Part shown: positions 44,537 through 55,140 of the stretch, piece by piece
Numbering within the stretch: position 1 is the stretch's first letter
How the letters are laid out: every line of letters starts with the position of its first letter
NCBI GenBank assembly: GCA_964035575.1
Contig: OZ037848.1
Location: forward strand, 434,001 to 498,000
DNA from: Rhynchopus sp. YZ270_cl-10
Lineage: Eukaryota > Euglenozoa > Diplonemea > Diplonemida > Diplonemidae
Length of the DNA stretch: 64,000 nt
Direction of reading: 5' to 3'
Position numbers and translations under genes: made by a program
The notes under the pieces: model-generated
What the model saw: the letters and a program-made list of their open reading frames with translations, nothing else
What the model was told of the DNA's origin: nothing
Database searches by the model: none

Positions 44537-46236
44537 TCACAGGCTAGAGCGCTTGGAGCCCATCGCCGCGGCAAGCTTGGCGTGTGCAGACTTCTGTGCG
44601 GTCTCACACTTGGTGGGGTCCACACCCTGTAGATGAAAAAGTAGGTGAGTGTGTGAAGAAAAATGTGTCATACCTTGTTGAGCTTGTGAAGCTGCTCGTA
44701 GTTGTGGGTGTTGCCAGGGAGGATCGTGCTCCAGGCCTCCTTGCCGTCAGGGCCGGCCATGTCGGAGTTCACACGGATCTGCGAGCCGTCCTCGGCAAAC
44801 ACAGTGGTGAGGACCTGTTCAGAGAAAGGGAGAAAATTTTTGGATAAATAAATCAACCGAACACATACCTTGCCCTTTGTGAGCACCAGACCCTCCTCGG
44901 AGTCGTCGACGACGTTGTACGCAATGGCGCCCTCCTCAGCAACAATCTTCTTTGCTGTCACGTTCACAAGGAGACAGTTCTTTGCGGTCACGTGCCCGGC
45001 GGTGACGTTCACGAGAGCAGAGCTTTCCACGTTTCCTGCCATGAGCTCAGACGAGCAGACGCAGGAGGTGGCGTCGACCTTGGTGTCGTTGATGAGGCAG
45101 TTCTCAGCACCACGCTTGACGTTGAAGAAGGCACGGTACGCGTCGTTCTCCTCACCGTCCTGCGTCAGACGCATGTTGTTGTCCAGGTAGAACCCCATCT
45201 GTCCGTAGTCCCACCAGTATGCGTCCTCACCGACGTTCACCGCGCTGAACAGCTTCTTTCCGGCAAGGTCGAATCCGGTCAACATTGCACGCATACGGTT
45301 GAAGTGTGCGGTGCTCTTCTCTTCGCTCCACCCCTTGTTGCCCATGATCTCGACGTAGGCCTCCTTGGGGAGGGTGACTGGCATCCAGAAGTGGGGGTCG
45401 GTGTCGAGCTGCTCGGTCTTCTCCTTGAGCTCGGTGGCGTACTCTGAGAGGAGCGCGGCGAGGATGGCGGCGGAGACGGAGAAGGACCCGAGGGAGGGCC
45501 CGACGGCGGCAATGCTGCCGAGGTCCTTGAGCATGCGGGAGGCGGTTTCGTGGGTCACCTTCTCGATCTGCGCGCCTTCGCCAGATTCGAAGGTGACGGC
45601 GAGACCGTAGGATTCGAGGCCCTTCTCCTTCCACACTGCGGCGGTGGGAAGCTCCGACAGCATCTGGGAGAGCAGGTCGACGTGCGCGGTGGGGGTGTAG
45701 GCGGGGTCCACCGAGGGGATGAAGATCTGGTCACCCCAGTAGACAGAGAGACGTCCCTTACGCGGTGCTGCGTAGCATGCCGTCTGCTTGATCACGGCCT
45801 CGAGGATTGTGATCGGCGCGGTGCTTCCATCCACAAGCTTCATGGTGGAGGGCAGCTTCACGCCAGGCTTGTTGTTGTTCTCTGCGGCAGGGAGAGGGGC
45901 CAGACGGGTTCCCTTTCCTGCGGTGTGGTAGATTGCCACGCTGAACTCTCCACTCGCCATCTTCGCCATCAGGTCGACTCCCCTCTCAAGCGCCTGGGCC
46001 TGCGCCTTCTGGAAGGCGTACAACGTGCCCAGACCGTTGCCCGCACCTCCACCGTTCCAGTCCTCGTCAACGCTGAAGACGTGGCTGTCCTTGGGCAGGA
46101 CAACACCCTTGCTGCTCTCAAGGCGCTGCTGCCAGTAGTTCGCCTCGATCACACCGCTGCAGCAGATCACGACGGCGTCGTACCCTCCGGTGGGTGCACC
46201 GCCCATCTCAGCTGCGAGTCTGTTCTTGAGGGACAT
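44537..46236 (-). CDS. Fucose-1-phosphate guanylyltransferase-like nucleotidyltransferase (three exons)
   Basis: Exons 46236-44869, 44814-44674 and 44626-44537. The introns 44868-44815 (54 bp, in frame) and 44673-44627 (47 bp) start GTATG and end CAG. The spliced product is 532 residues, ending GSKRSSL. Residues 19-130 match the layout of FPGT/L-fucokinase pyrophosphorylase domains: a YDAVVICCSG strand, the GNGLGTLYAF loop (66-75), then HTAGKGTRLAPLP (104-116), a nucleotide-binding G-x-G-T-R-L loop, and NKPGVKLPS. The C-terminal third has repeated NVTAxxVTAKNCLLVNVTA turns typical of a left-handed beta-helix. Such enzymes join a sugar-1-phosphate to a nucleoside triphosphate; GDP-fucose synthesis is the best guess, but the sugar and nucleotide cannot be read from sequence. 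Expected cytosolic. Confidence 0.75.
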
Positions 46237-47669
46237 TGTTTTGTGTTGTGTGGGGTGTTCCTTAAAGAAGGTGGATATGAGACGGAGAGAGGCAAGCGCA
46301 AAACAAAAAGTGAAATTATTGATGCAGACAAAAAAAGATCAATGGTGTGGAATCAGACGGGAAAAGTACCGGAGAAGAAGTTCCGATTAAGACACCAATT
46401 ATGATCTTTTGAATACCGTAAGATGGGAGATTTTTTGAAAAAAAAGGGAGAAGAAGGGGGGGAGAGAGAGCTCTTTCGCTTCGTGCGTTACTTTTTTTTC
46501 TTTGTCTTGTAGGTTTTAATCGCAAATGAAAAATAAACAAAATGCATGCAAAACTAAAAAAACGGGGCATAGGGAAGTTTGTGAATTCCCCAGAGTGCAA
46601 AACATAGTGTCGTATTGACAAACATAAAGAAACGTCCCCCTTTTTTTTTCCAATCGCCGGGTGATTAAAAAAAAACAAAAAGAAGTCAACCGAGTGGCAG
46701 GAAAAACTAATTCCATTTAGAAAATGAGAGAGAAAGCTCACAAAAAAAATAAAAGAGTTAATTTGAAATACAAAGCACTCTCGTGGCAGTGTACCTTGGT
46801 GTGTGACCCAGCACCGCGGGTTGGACCCCCTTCAACCGTGCTGTTCCCAAAACCCTCATAACAGGTTTGTCTTTTCGGTGATGTTTTCTCTTTCAGCTTC
46901 GATTGAACCTTTTTTTATATACCAGGAGAAGAGCGGGTAGGGGGGCGTTGTTGGGGGGTAAACTGAACACAAGCCCTCCACGCATCGTATCGTGTATTGT
47001 TTAAATAGAGCGAGGCAACAGCGGGAGGGCAAGAAGGGGTGTGGGAGGGTGGGGCATTTACAATGAACAGAAAAAAAAAAACGTTTTTTTTTTTTTTTTG
47101 AAAACTTGGTTTGAATTAGTAGACACCTGCTGAAGATGAGCCACTATTTCTTTTTTTTTTTTTTTTGAAAACACAGTGTTCTTTCTTTGAAAACTTGGTT
47201 GTATTAGTGTAGCCACCCTAGAGTGTGCTCCACTATTTTTGAAAACTTTGTATGTTATTAGGTGCAAACAGCTGGAGGATGTCTGCGCTATTGTGATTTT
47301 TTTTTTCGATTTTTCAATTTTTTTTTAAAACAGGGACGAACTGCCACCCGCTTTCGCAGAATAGCATTCCACCCCACTCATTTCTTTCAAAAAAAAAAAA
47401 AAATACCTTGGCTTGTATTGTCAGACCACAGGATTTCCCAACTATTATTTTATAGCTTTCAGAAAAATCTCGAAAAAAACGTTTACTTTTCCCCCCGCCT
47501 TTCTTGGTGGAGAATGCAGAGGGGTAATGATGGCCATATTCTGACCAGCTGTCATCAATACACGAAATACCATCATGAGGGAGGGGGGAGATGAGGAACG
47601 TGGACAGAGGGGCAAAAAGAGAACGTTTTTATCAGGGGTCAGACAGATAACGAGAAAAGTTACTTCATA

Positions 47670-47722
47670 TACTATCTATTCTACTGAATAGAAGGTATAA
47701 CAGGGTACACTAAATGTACCCA
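47670..47722. repeat. TCTATTC..GAATAGAAGGTAT hairpin repeat, spacer copy
   Basis: Two stacked hairpins: CTATTC-TACT-GAATAG and GGGTACACTAAATGTACCC. The same pair recurs at 54384-54433 inside intron 1 of the J-domain gene. Confidence 0.6.
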
Positions 47723-48515
47723 AAACTTTACGAGAAAGTTGAAAAAGAGCATTTTTTTTTGTCTCGACAATCGCCGAGTAATCCCACCAGGTGGCGCAAT
47801 ATATATTTTTTTTGTGGAACCTCAAGAGAAAACGGTAAAACATGGTACAAAGCACTATGAAACAAAAGTACTTTGTACATGATAAAAGACAGGCAGAAAA
47901 AAAAAATGTGCTTCGCAACAAAAAAAGAAGAGGGTTTTTTGTGTTAGGCGATTTTGGGCTCTGTCCTTCTGAATATGAGGCAAAAAAGGGGTTTGAAAAA
48001 GAAAAAGAGGATTATTGATGCTGGCATCTCCGATGCCTGACCCACTGTACGATGCCAGGGCTATCTGAATGAAAGCAGAAACAGAAAAAAAAAAAAAAGA
48101 CCAAGGGCGGAAGCCACGCACAAAGTCTTCGTCTATTTAGTGGATTTTTTTTCTTGGTATTATTGAAAAAAAGAAGGGCTAATCCCTGCAAGAAAACTCT
48201 TGTCACCACAACCAATAGAGCAAAAAAAAAAAGCGCAAGTAAAAAAGCAAAGAAAATTAATTAGTGCAATCGATTTCGCGCTAATGGACGGCAACAAACC
48301 AACCCTTTTTTATCGTATCATTAACGAAGGAGAGAGAGGAGGGGCGGAGGGGGGGAGTCAGATGGGGGTGACCACAAAGCGATTCAATCAAAAATCTCCA
48401 TTTTCTCTCTCGTGCTCTGGGGTCTCGGGGTTTCTCCTCCCTTTTCTCTCACACAGCGTTGGCACCCTGTATGTTGGTTGTCCAGTAAAGGGGGGCGGGG
48501 GGGATAGAGCTGGCT

Positions 48516-48606
48516 ACACGACGGTTAAGTAAATGACTTTTGTGGTTTTACTTGTGGTTTAACCGTTGTAAACTCACAGGTCAAGTCATTTACTTCACCG
48601 TCGTGT
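48516..48606. mobile_element. 91-bp TIR mini-element, ACACGACGG ends
   Basis: The inverted ends ACACGACGGTTAAGTAAATG / (reverse complement) ACACGACGGTGAAGTAAATG extend about 26 bp with one mismatch. The interior is a GTGGTTTTACTTGTGGTTTA hairpin. A weaker relative is at 6185-6275. Confidence 0.65.
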
Positions 48607-48996
48607 CCTTTTGGACACAGGGTTGATCGAGGTTTATGTCATAACAGTGTTGTTTCTTGAATAGGCTTATAGAAGAGAACTATACAGCTTTGAACTGGGT
48701 GAAGGAGAGATGTGGACAAAGAGAGACCACTGTCTTCTGGTGGTATTCACCTTTTTGGACCTCTTTTTTTTGGTATCAAACTAGAAAAGGGGGAGAGTTG
48801 AACGTCTCTGGCTTGAAATACTAAAAATTTTCAAAAAAGAAAAAAAATCGCCAACACAACATACAACCCACTAAAGAGTTTCCCTTTTTTTCTTTTTTTT
48901 CTTTTTGAAAAAATATTAGAGGTCGCGGTCACTCCACTTTATTATCCCTTCATGTATTTGTTGCTCCCTTTTTTTTCTTCTTCCGTACTTTTTCAT

Positions 48997-50595
48997 TCAT
49001 ACCGTGTGGTCCACGGGTTCGGTGGGCTTCATTTCCTTTCCGTCGTCACTGCTGGGCTTTGGCAGTGGGGTTGCACCGGCGATACCTACTTCTCCTGATT
49101 GAGAGTTTTTGTCTGCCGCACTGAGGTCGGGGGTGGCACCGGGTTTGTTCACACCGTACACGAAGTCGTCGCTGGTGAGTCCTCCGAAGGGGTTTTCCTT
49201 TGAGACGTTCACGACAGAGAAGTCCTCTGAGGTGAGGTACTTGTAGTTCTCGTAGACGTGCTTCGAGGGCAGCACCTTCATGATGAACTTCTCCACCACA
49301 ATGCTCGCCACTGCAAACAGCGCCACACCCGCAACCAACGTCTTCAGCAACTCCACAAAGGAAAACCTCGTAATAAACCCGGTCTGCACAAACAGAATGC
49401 GGATTCCATGGCGGTTCAGGTATGTAACAGTGGTGCCATCATTAACCTTTGTGATGAGCTTGTACTCCGCCTGGTCGATGTAGCGCACGTTGTATTCGTA
49501 ACCCATGTCGGAGACGGTGAGCTTCGGTGTTTCGTAGCGAATCATGACAAGGAAGACCGCGCCGTCGTACCTGATGGAGTTGCGGGTGCAGAGGTTGCTA
49601 CGAAGGGAGGTGATCGGCCAGCAGTCGGTTCCCTCGAGAACGCAGCTCGCGTCGTTGGTGCACTCTGTCTCAGAGTAGTGCGAACAGCGTGGACCGACCC
49701 AATGGCAGCCGCTGTCACATTCTGAGGTGTTCAGGTTGTCAGTGGAGGCAGTGAGGCATGCGTCGGTCTTCGACTGCGGGCTGACCCTAGAGAGACCACC
49801 GTTGTCCCGAAGACTGCCGTCTTCATCTTCGAGGTCTGCTGCATGCAAGAAAGTGTTGATGCTGACGATATCTCCGGAGGTGATCCCTCCGTACCCCTTC
49901 GCGACAATGGTAGCGCGGGATTCGGTGCCACGGTCTGGGTCGTCGAATTCGATGTCATCATTGTCGTTCATCTCCATCTCCGCAAACTCCAGCTCATCCT
50001 GCATACGCACCGTCTGGGTGATCGGTCCGTACACCGCATGAGACCAAAGCATCGTGAAGTTCTCAATCTCTGCCACATAGTAGTGGTAGTCATTCTGCTT
50101 CACCTCATCGTAGACCGGTGGAACCGTGCAAGATTTGTGCGTATCTTTGTCAACCAATTGCACATTAGACCCAGTTCCAGTGTAGATAAGGTGGTCGCAC
50201 CCAACCTCATGGCTTCTGTTCGCATAAGAAATGCGGGTTGTGATGAAAAGAGACCCCAGCTCCTCACCCGGGGGGTACAGGGTGTCGATCTCGTCAAGCC
50301 ATTCGCAGGGCAGCTTGTCTTCTCCTTGGACGGGGTCGGTGGTGGAGGAGCAGTAGTCAGAAAGGTAAGGGGCAGAGGAATGGCGACGCAGGTTGGTCAT
50401 CACAGCGCCCTGGGGCACCTCACGCTTGAGGTACCCCTGTCTAATGATGGCCTCGAAGATGACAACGTAAACAAAGATCGCAATAGTGATCATTAGCTTT
50501 GCGAACCCAAGACGTCTGTCACGAATCCGAACCGTCTTGCTTGTTTTGTACGCAAGCACATCGTCTAAATCAAAAGGCAAAGATGGTCTCGGCAT
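48997..50595 (-). CDS. P2X-type receptor/ion channel, copy A
   Basis: 532 residues, one exon, TGA stop. The layout matches P2X ATP-gated cation channels: a cytosolic N-terminus with the YxTxK motif (YKTSK, 16-20), TM1 (30-51), a large Cys-rich ectodomain, TM2 (~413-440) and the post-TM2 trafficking motif YxxxK (YENYK, 448-452). The segment GYEYNVRYID...RHGIRILFVQTGFITRFSF matches the P2X stretch around NFR...GIRFD before TM2. The Lys pair normally found just after TM1 (TKVKG in vertebrates) reads TNLRR here, and the Lys before GIR reads Asn, so ATP binding is not assured. An insert with C..GCHWVGPRC...CTNDASC...C (~residues 290-345) resembles a PSI/head-like module. The length exceeds the usual 380-480 residues. 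Copy B lies 348 bp upstream in the same direction. Confidence 0.85.
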   Translation of the reverse strand: MPRPSLPFDLDDVLAYKTSKTVRIRDRRLGFAKLMITIAIFVYVVIFEAIIRQGYLKREVPQGAVMTNLRRHSSAPYLSDYCSSTTDPVQGEDKLPCEWLDEIDTLYPPGEELGSLFITTRISYANRSHEVGCDHLIYTGTGSNVQLVDKDTHKSCTVPPVYDEVKQNDYHYYVAEIENFTMLWSHAVYGPITQTVRMQDELEFAEMEMNDNDDIEFDDPDRGTESRATIVAKGYGGITSGDIVSINTFLHAADLEDEDGSLRDNGGLSRVSPQSKTDACLTASTDNLNTSECDSGCHWVGPRCSHYSETECTNDASCVLEGTDCWPITSLRSNLCTRNSIRYDGAVFLVMIRYETPKLTVSDMGYEYNVRYIDQAEYKLITKVNDGTTVTYLNRHGIRILFVQTGFITRFSFVELLKTLVAGVALFAVASIVVEKFIMKVLPSKHVYENYKYLTSEDFSVVNVSKENPFGGLTSDDFVYGVNKPGATPDLSAADKNSQSGEVGIAGATPLPKPSSDDGKEMKPTEPVDHTV

Positions 50596-50943
50596 TTAAA
50601 AGGGGGAGCCTTTTTTGTGTATCGAAGGCTGAAAGGAAGTGTTTTTGTGGGGGAAAACATAAAAAGGGGTACAGTTGCAGAGTGACGATTAATTTTTTTG
50701 GAGAGAAATTATTCAAGAAAAGAAGAGCGGTACCACATCCTGTAAAGAAGGGATCCGCAGGAAAAAAAAGACCCCCTTACAATCGATGCACCTTTTTTTA
50801 GCAATGCCTCGATTGATCACCCTTAAAAAAGTAGCCATATCCATTTTTTGGGTTTTGCTTTCCCTTTTTATGGAGCAAAGCCTCCCAGCATAATTCCCCC
50901 ATCCCCTTCCCCATGCCCTTCTCCTCCTCTACTGCAACCCATT
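50596..50943. other. Short spacer between the P2X-like genes
   Basis: 348 bp between the start of copy A and the stop of copy B. It holds A/T runs and a C-rich tract (about 50895-50945), which in the transcript sense is a G-rich tract just after the copy B stop. No shared promoter motif was identified. Confidence 0.5.
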
Positions 50944-52560
50944 TCAAACCCCAGACTCAATAGGGGTGACACGGGCTGTGGGAAAGACACCACCCCCACC
51001 CAGGCCTTTGTTCTCCTCCTGCTCCTGTGGCTTCCCTTCTATGGGTTCTAAAGAGATGCCGCCATCTGCATCGTCTGAGTCTTTGTCGGCTATTTCAACG
51101 TCGGGGGCAAAGCCTGGCTTGTTTATGCCGTACACAAAGTGCTCGCTGACGAGCTTGCCAAAGGGTTCTTCGGCAGTGGCACGTACTACGGAGAAATCTT
51201 CGGAGGTGACGTATTTGTAGTTTTCGTAGATGTGCCGTTCGGGGAGGATGCGCATCAGGAACACTTCCACTACTATGTTCGCCACTGCAATCAACGTTAC
51301 TCCAGACACCAACGTCTTCAACAACTCCACAAAGGAAAACCTCGTAATAAACCCGGTCTGCACGAACAGAATGCGCACCCCATGGCGGTTCACATACTTC
51401 AGCGTGCCGTCCTGCACGACTTTGGTAATGAGTTTGTACTCCGACTGCTCGATGTACCGCACCGTATAGGTATACCCCATATTGCTGTTCGCAACGGAAA
51501 GGGTACGGTAGTGGATCATCACTAACAGAACACCTCCGTCATAGCGGACCGAATTTCTGGTGCAGAGTTTATCACGGATGGGGGGTGTTGGGACACAAGA
51601 GGTGCCTTCTATTTGGCATTGGGGATCAGTACAGGAGGTGGTGTTGTGATAGGAGCAACGTGGTCCTACCCAATGGCAGCCTTTCCCGCATTGGGAGGTA
51701 CGGAGATGTGTTTCGGTGGGGATGAGGCAGAGAGGATCGTGGTATTGAGGGGAGATGGCGTCCATTCCTCCTTTCGCTTGAACAACGCCTGCAGCATCTA
51801 AGATGTGGGAGACCGTCAGGATATCACCATTTGCAAATCCAGCATAGCCTCTTTGATTGAGAAGCGCGCCGCTGGCACTTCCACTCCGCTCTGTGTCTAA
51901 AAAGTCGACGGTGCGTCCATCACTATGTTCTAGTTCTGCTTCTTCTAATTCATCATTTAAATGGACTTCGTCAGAGACCACACCATACACCGCATGCGCC
52001 CATTTTACAGTAAATCCTTCAACTTCGGCGACATAGAAATGATAGTCATTGTCCTTCACCTCATCGTAGACCTGAGGTACCGCGCATTCTCTCGAAAGGT
52101 TCGACCCAGACCGAAGCGATACCACGCCATTCTGCTCCGTATAAATCAAATCTTGACAGTCCTTTTCAAAAGGGACGGTAACATAAGAAAGGCGGGTTGT
52201 GATAAACATAGAACCAAGCTCTTCTCCGGGAGGGTAGAGTGCGTCGATCTCATCGAACCAGACGCATGGTAGTTTGTCTGCTCCCATGGTCGGTGTACCC
52301 GAGGACGAGCAATACGATGATAAGGTAGGTGCACCGGAAGGGCGGCGGAGTGTCGTCATGACCGCCCCTTGGGGGACTTCCTTACTGAGGTACCCTTGGT
52401 TGAGGATGGCTTCGTAGATCACTACGTATCCAAAGATGACTGCAGTAATAAGAATCTTCGCAACCCCCAAACGCCGGTCACGAAGCCGCACCACCTTCGG
52501 TGTGCTATAAGCAAAAGCACTGTCGCAATCGAACGGTAAAAACCCGGACACCTTCTTCAT
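50944..52560 (-). CDS. P2X-type receptor/ion channel, copy B
   Basis: 538 residues, one exon, TGA stop; a clear paralogue of copy A. It has YSTPK (18-22), TM1 (VAKILITAVIFGYVVIYEAI), the shared ectodomain blocks LPCVWFDEIDALYPPGEELG and GCHWVGPRCSYHNTTSC, the NRHGIRILFVQTGFITRFSF segment, TM2 and YENYK. The post-TM1 Lys positions read TTLRR and NFR reads TVR, so it departs from vertebrate P2X at the same binding sites as copy A. The C-terminal tail is acidic and Pro/Gly-rich and differs from copy A. P2X channels assemble as trimers, so A and B could form mixed channels, but that is inference. The GA-rich microsatellite at 52690 lies about 130 bp upstream. Confidence 0.85.
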   Translation of the reverse strand: MKKVSGFLPFDCDSAFAYSTPKVVRLRDRRLGVAKILITAVIFGYVVIYEAILNQGYLSKEVPQGAVMTTLRRPSGAPTLSSYCSSSGTPTMGADKLPCVWFDEIDALYPPGEELGSMFITTRLSYVTVPFEKDCQDLIYTEQNGVVSLRSGSNLSRECAVPQVYDEVKDNDYHFYVAEVEGFTVKWAHAVYGVVSDEVHLNDELEEAELEHSDGRTVDFLDTERSGSASGALLNQRGYAGFANGDILTVSHILDAAGVVQAKGGMDAISPQYHDPLCLIPTETHLRTSQCGKGCHWVGPRCSYHNTTSCTDPQCQIEGTSCVPTPPIRDKLCTRNSVRYDGGVLLVMIHYRTLSVANSNMGYTYTVRYIEQSEYKLITKVVQDGTLKYVNRHGVRILFVQTGFITRFSFVELLKTLVSGVTLIAVANIVVEVFLMRILPERHIYENYKYVTSEDFSVVRATAEEPFGKLVSEHFVYGINKPGFAPDVEIADKDSDDADGGISLEPIEGKPQEQEENKGLGGGGVFPTARVTPIESGV

Positions 52561-53086
52561 GATAAAGAGTTGGATAGAGCGTCGTTTTGAGTAGAATAAA
52601 AAGGTGATTTATATTGGGGAAGAAAGAAAAAATAAAAAGGTGCTGTGGATATGAGGGTGGGAATTTCCCGCAGAGGGGAGGTTTATTGGTGGAAAAGAGA
52701 GAAAGAGAGAGAGAGAGGGAGAGAGAGGGAGGGAGGGAGGGGGGTGGATTTTTTTTCTATTTCATCCTGGGTTTTTTTCTGTATATTTCTTCGTTTCTTT
52801 TCATTCTAGATGACTGATGTTGATGGGGCGAGGTAAGGGTAAGACGAATAGAAAAGAAAAAAGAATGCGCAACAAAACCAAAACAAAAACACCCATTCAA
52901 AGGTGTGGGCAAGAAAATGTGTGGTAAGAGCGCAAGAAAGCGGACAAAGACCACAAATATTGTCTCAAGCAACTTAAAGTCGAGGACAAATAACGTAAAA
53001 AGGTGGATGTGCCTCAAAACCCGCACATCTTTGACTAAGGGGGGATGTGGTAAAGAGCTTTGAGCCAGAAGTCCCTCAGGAATGTA
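52561..53086. other. Spacer with GA microsatellite
   Basis: No gene. A GAGAGAGGGAG tract (52690-52742) and a GGATGTGCC..AACCCGCACATC hairpin (53003-53030) are the only features seen. Confidence 0.6.
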
Positions 53087-53727
53087 TCATCTCGTTGCTG
53101 CCAAGGACTTATCGATTTTCATCATCAAATAGTTCATTTTGTTGCGCATGATCGGCTGGCCCTTCTTTGTTTTCTCCTGCAGCTTTCTGTGTTGTGCTTT
53201 TCTTGCACGGTTCGACTCTTTGATCGCCTTTGCTCGCGCTGCTTCCTGTTGCATTTTTTAGTTTTTGATTTCTTTGAAACACTTGCATCAGCTGACCCCC
53301 TCCATACCTCTTCTTCACGCCGCTTCATCTCCGCCTCCTTTTCTGCCTCCTTCTCCTCAGCCTTCTGGTTAGCTTTGTAGTAAGGGTTCTTTGGGTCGAG
53401 CTTTGCGCGTTTTGCTGCCCCCTCTTCGTCTTCGTCGTCTTCACCTTCGAGGCGGGCCTCTTCTTCACGGCGCTTGCGTTTCTTTGCTTGTCTGCGGTGT
53501 TTGATGTCCTTCTCCGCCTGCAGCTTCTCATCGTACGCAGCCTTTCTCTTCTGAAACTCCTTCGACTCATCCATACCCATGCTTTTCAACACCCGGCCAT
53601 ATTCAAACAACGCACGCCCCTCCTCTTTTCTCTTCTCCATCGCGCGTTCATCCGCTAATTCACGCGATTTTTCAATCTTCGCAAATCTCCCCAACCCTGT
53701 CCCACCCATCGATCTACGGTGCGCCAT
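53087..53727 (-). CDS. Fyv7-like rRNA-processing protein (two exons)
   Basis: Exon 1 53727-53308 and exon 2 53245-53087, joined across intron 53307-53246 (62 bp, GTATGG...CAACAG, phase 0, with CTAAA near the acceptor). Product 192 residues, TGA stop. It is very basic and helical, with an acidic GEDDEDEEG patch near residue 97. The C-terminus KTKKGQPIMRNKMNYLMMKI matches the conserved (R/K)TxxGQPxMxxxIxxLLxKI end of Fyv7/CCDC59-type proteins, which act in small-subunit rRNA processing in the nucleolus. This tail appears only after splicing, which supports both the intron and the assignment. The unspliced frame instead gives a Lys/Arg/Ser jumble. It ends 215 bp from the J-domain gene upstream of it. 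Confidence 0.8.
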
Positions 53728-53942
53728 TTTTATTTCCCAAAATGGAAGATCGGTAATGAAGAAGAAAAAAAGACCCCTTTTTTTTTGTGTTGTGTCTATG
53801 ATGAAAGAATTGAAGGAGAGTGCGGAGCAGGGGGGTGTAGTGGAAAGGATGTGGGTAGTGTTGATTTTTTGGTGGTCACTTCAGTGAGCATGGAAATACA
53901 ATAAATCCCCCCCAATCCCAAACCCTTGTGTGGGAACCCATT

Positions 53943-55140
53943 CTAAGCTCTTATCGCTCGGGAGGATACGGTGTCGGGCAGCTGTGGTAAATGAATGGAA
54001 TGGAGGGAATGGGGAGAAGGGGAGAATATGCAATAAAAATGGGAGAGATGAGAGGGGAGCGAATACATACCAACCACAACCGCAACCAAGCCGCAAACTG
54101 CGGGAAGAACCTCCCAACAAACGCCACGCAGCGTGACAGGAACGACTGCCTCACAACCACCTTCCGCTTGTCGTGGTACTCCGCAAATGGGTCCACTGCG
54201 GTGAACTCCTCACTGTGTGGGAAGGGTGTGGTGTCCGGTAATGATAGGCATCGTTCAAAAGGTTGCTGTCTCCTTTACAGCGAACACAAAAAAAAAATGG
54301 CATTCCGTTGGATAATCCAGCATCTACAAAGGTATTATCTAAGACGGATTGCTCCAAAAAATACCCAAAAATGATTATCTTCAGATACTTTCTATTCTAT
54401 TGAATAGAAGGTATAGGGTGCACTAAATGTACCGAGAATAAAAAATAAAAAAAAACAGAAACCCCATACGTGTACGTCGAATTCTCCTCTATTCCCTTCT
54501 TCGTCGTCATGATAACCACCCGCTCTGCCTCTTTTTCGTAGTCCTTTCTTTTTGTTTGTGCGAACATTCTTCCTTCACGGTGCATCGAGTCATCGGACAT
54601 GGCTTCGGACATCATGTTCTCGAGGAAGTCTTCCAGGAAGATCCATGCCACAGTCGCGAGGATACAACCCTGGACGAGGAAGATGCTGAGACGCTGCTTC
54701 TCTACCCGCGTGTCTATGTAGTCATTGTACATACGCGCCTTGCCTCGCTTATGCTCCCATTGCGTGGTCTCTTCATTGTAGGTGTACTCCGCTTCATGGT
54801 TCACCACGTCTTCTGCTACGTCGTCCTCGGATTTTTCGCCTAAACGCACCAAAACACTTTCCTTCGCCTTCATGATTTTGTTAAAGTAATCTTCATTCCC
54901 TTGCGGGCGGTCTGGATGGTACATCATGGCCAGCTTTTTGAAGTTTGCCTGCACCTCCTCAGCTGTGCTTGCGGTCGTGACACCGAGGTTCTGGAAGGGG
55001 TCGTTGCTTTCGATGTCGTGGATTAATGTCTCAGCGCCGGTGGTCTCGCCGACAGTCGCCCAACGCCGTTTGAGACGGAGGCGGGTGCTTCGAGACGATC
55101 GGGCTAGGGATAGGATCATAGTAGTGGTAGCAGGCCGCAT
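53943..55140 (-). CDS. J-domain membrane protein, possibly mitochondrion-type (three exons)
   Basis: Exons 55140-54470, 54212-54071 and 53981-53943. The introns 54469-54213 (257 bp, GTATGG...ACACAG) and 54070-53982 (89 bp, GTATGT...ACCACAG) restore one frame of 283 residues ending in TAG. Residues 1-30 (MILSLARSSRSTRLRLKRRW) are rich in Arg/Ser/Leu without acids, like a mitochondrial-type presequence. A J domain spans ~47-105 with the catalytic HPD at 75-77, which stimulates Hsp70 ATPase. One membrane span (LSIFLVQGCILATVAWIFLE, 151-170) follows, and the tail is amphipathic. It could recruit an Hsp70 to an organelle membrane; the organelle is inferred. Intron 1 carries a dispersed hairpin repeat shared with 47670. 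Confidence 0.8.
54384..54433. repeat. TCTATTC..GAATAGAAGGTAT hairpin repeat, intronic copy
   Basis: Nearly the same ~50 bases as 47670-47722, lying inside the 257-bp first intron of the J-domain protein gene. It may explain why that intron is the longest in the window. Confidence 0.6.

Larger units (their letters stand above)
46237..48996. other. 2.8-kb spacer with dispersed hairpins
   Basis: No gene seen. It holds an H2 copy (46761), three consecutive H4-like repeats (47097, 47184, 47245), the GAATAGAAGGTAT hairpin repeat (47670), an H3-like copy (47755), a GATGCTGGCATC hairpin repeat (about 48012-48070) and the mini-element 48516-48606. Confidence 0.6.

Noticed and set aside
45550-46404. 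Plus-strand open frame of about 284 codons
   Set aside because: Antisense to the FPGT-like gene; no recognisable domain, and it runs past the opposite gene's start into spacer.
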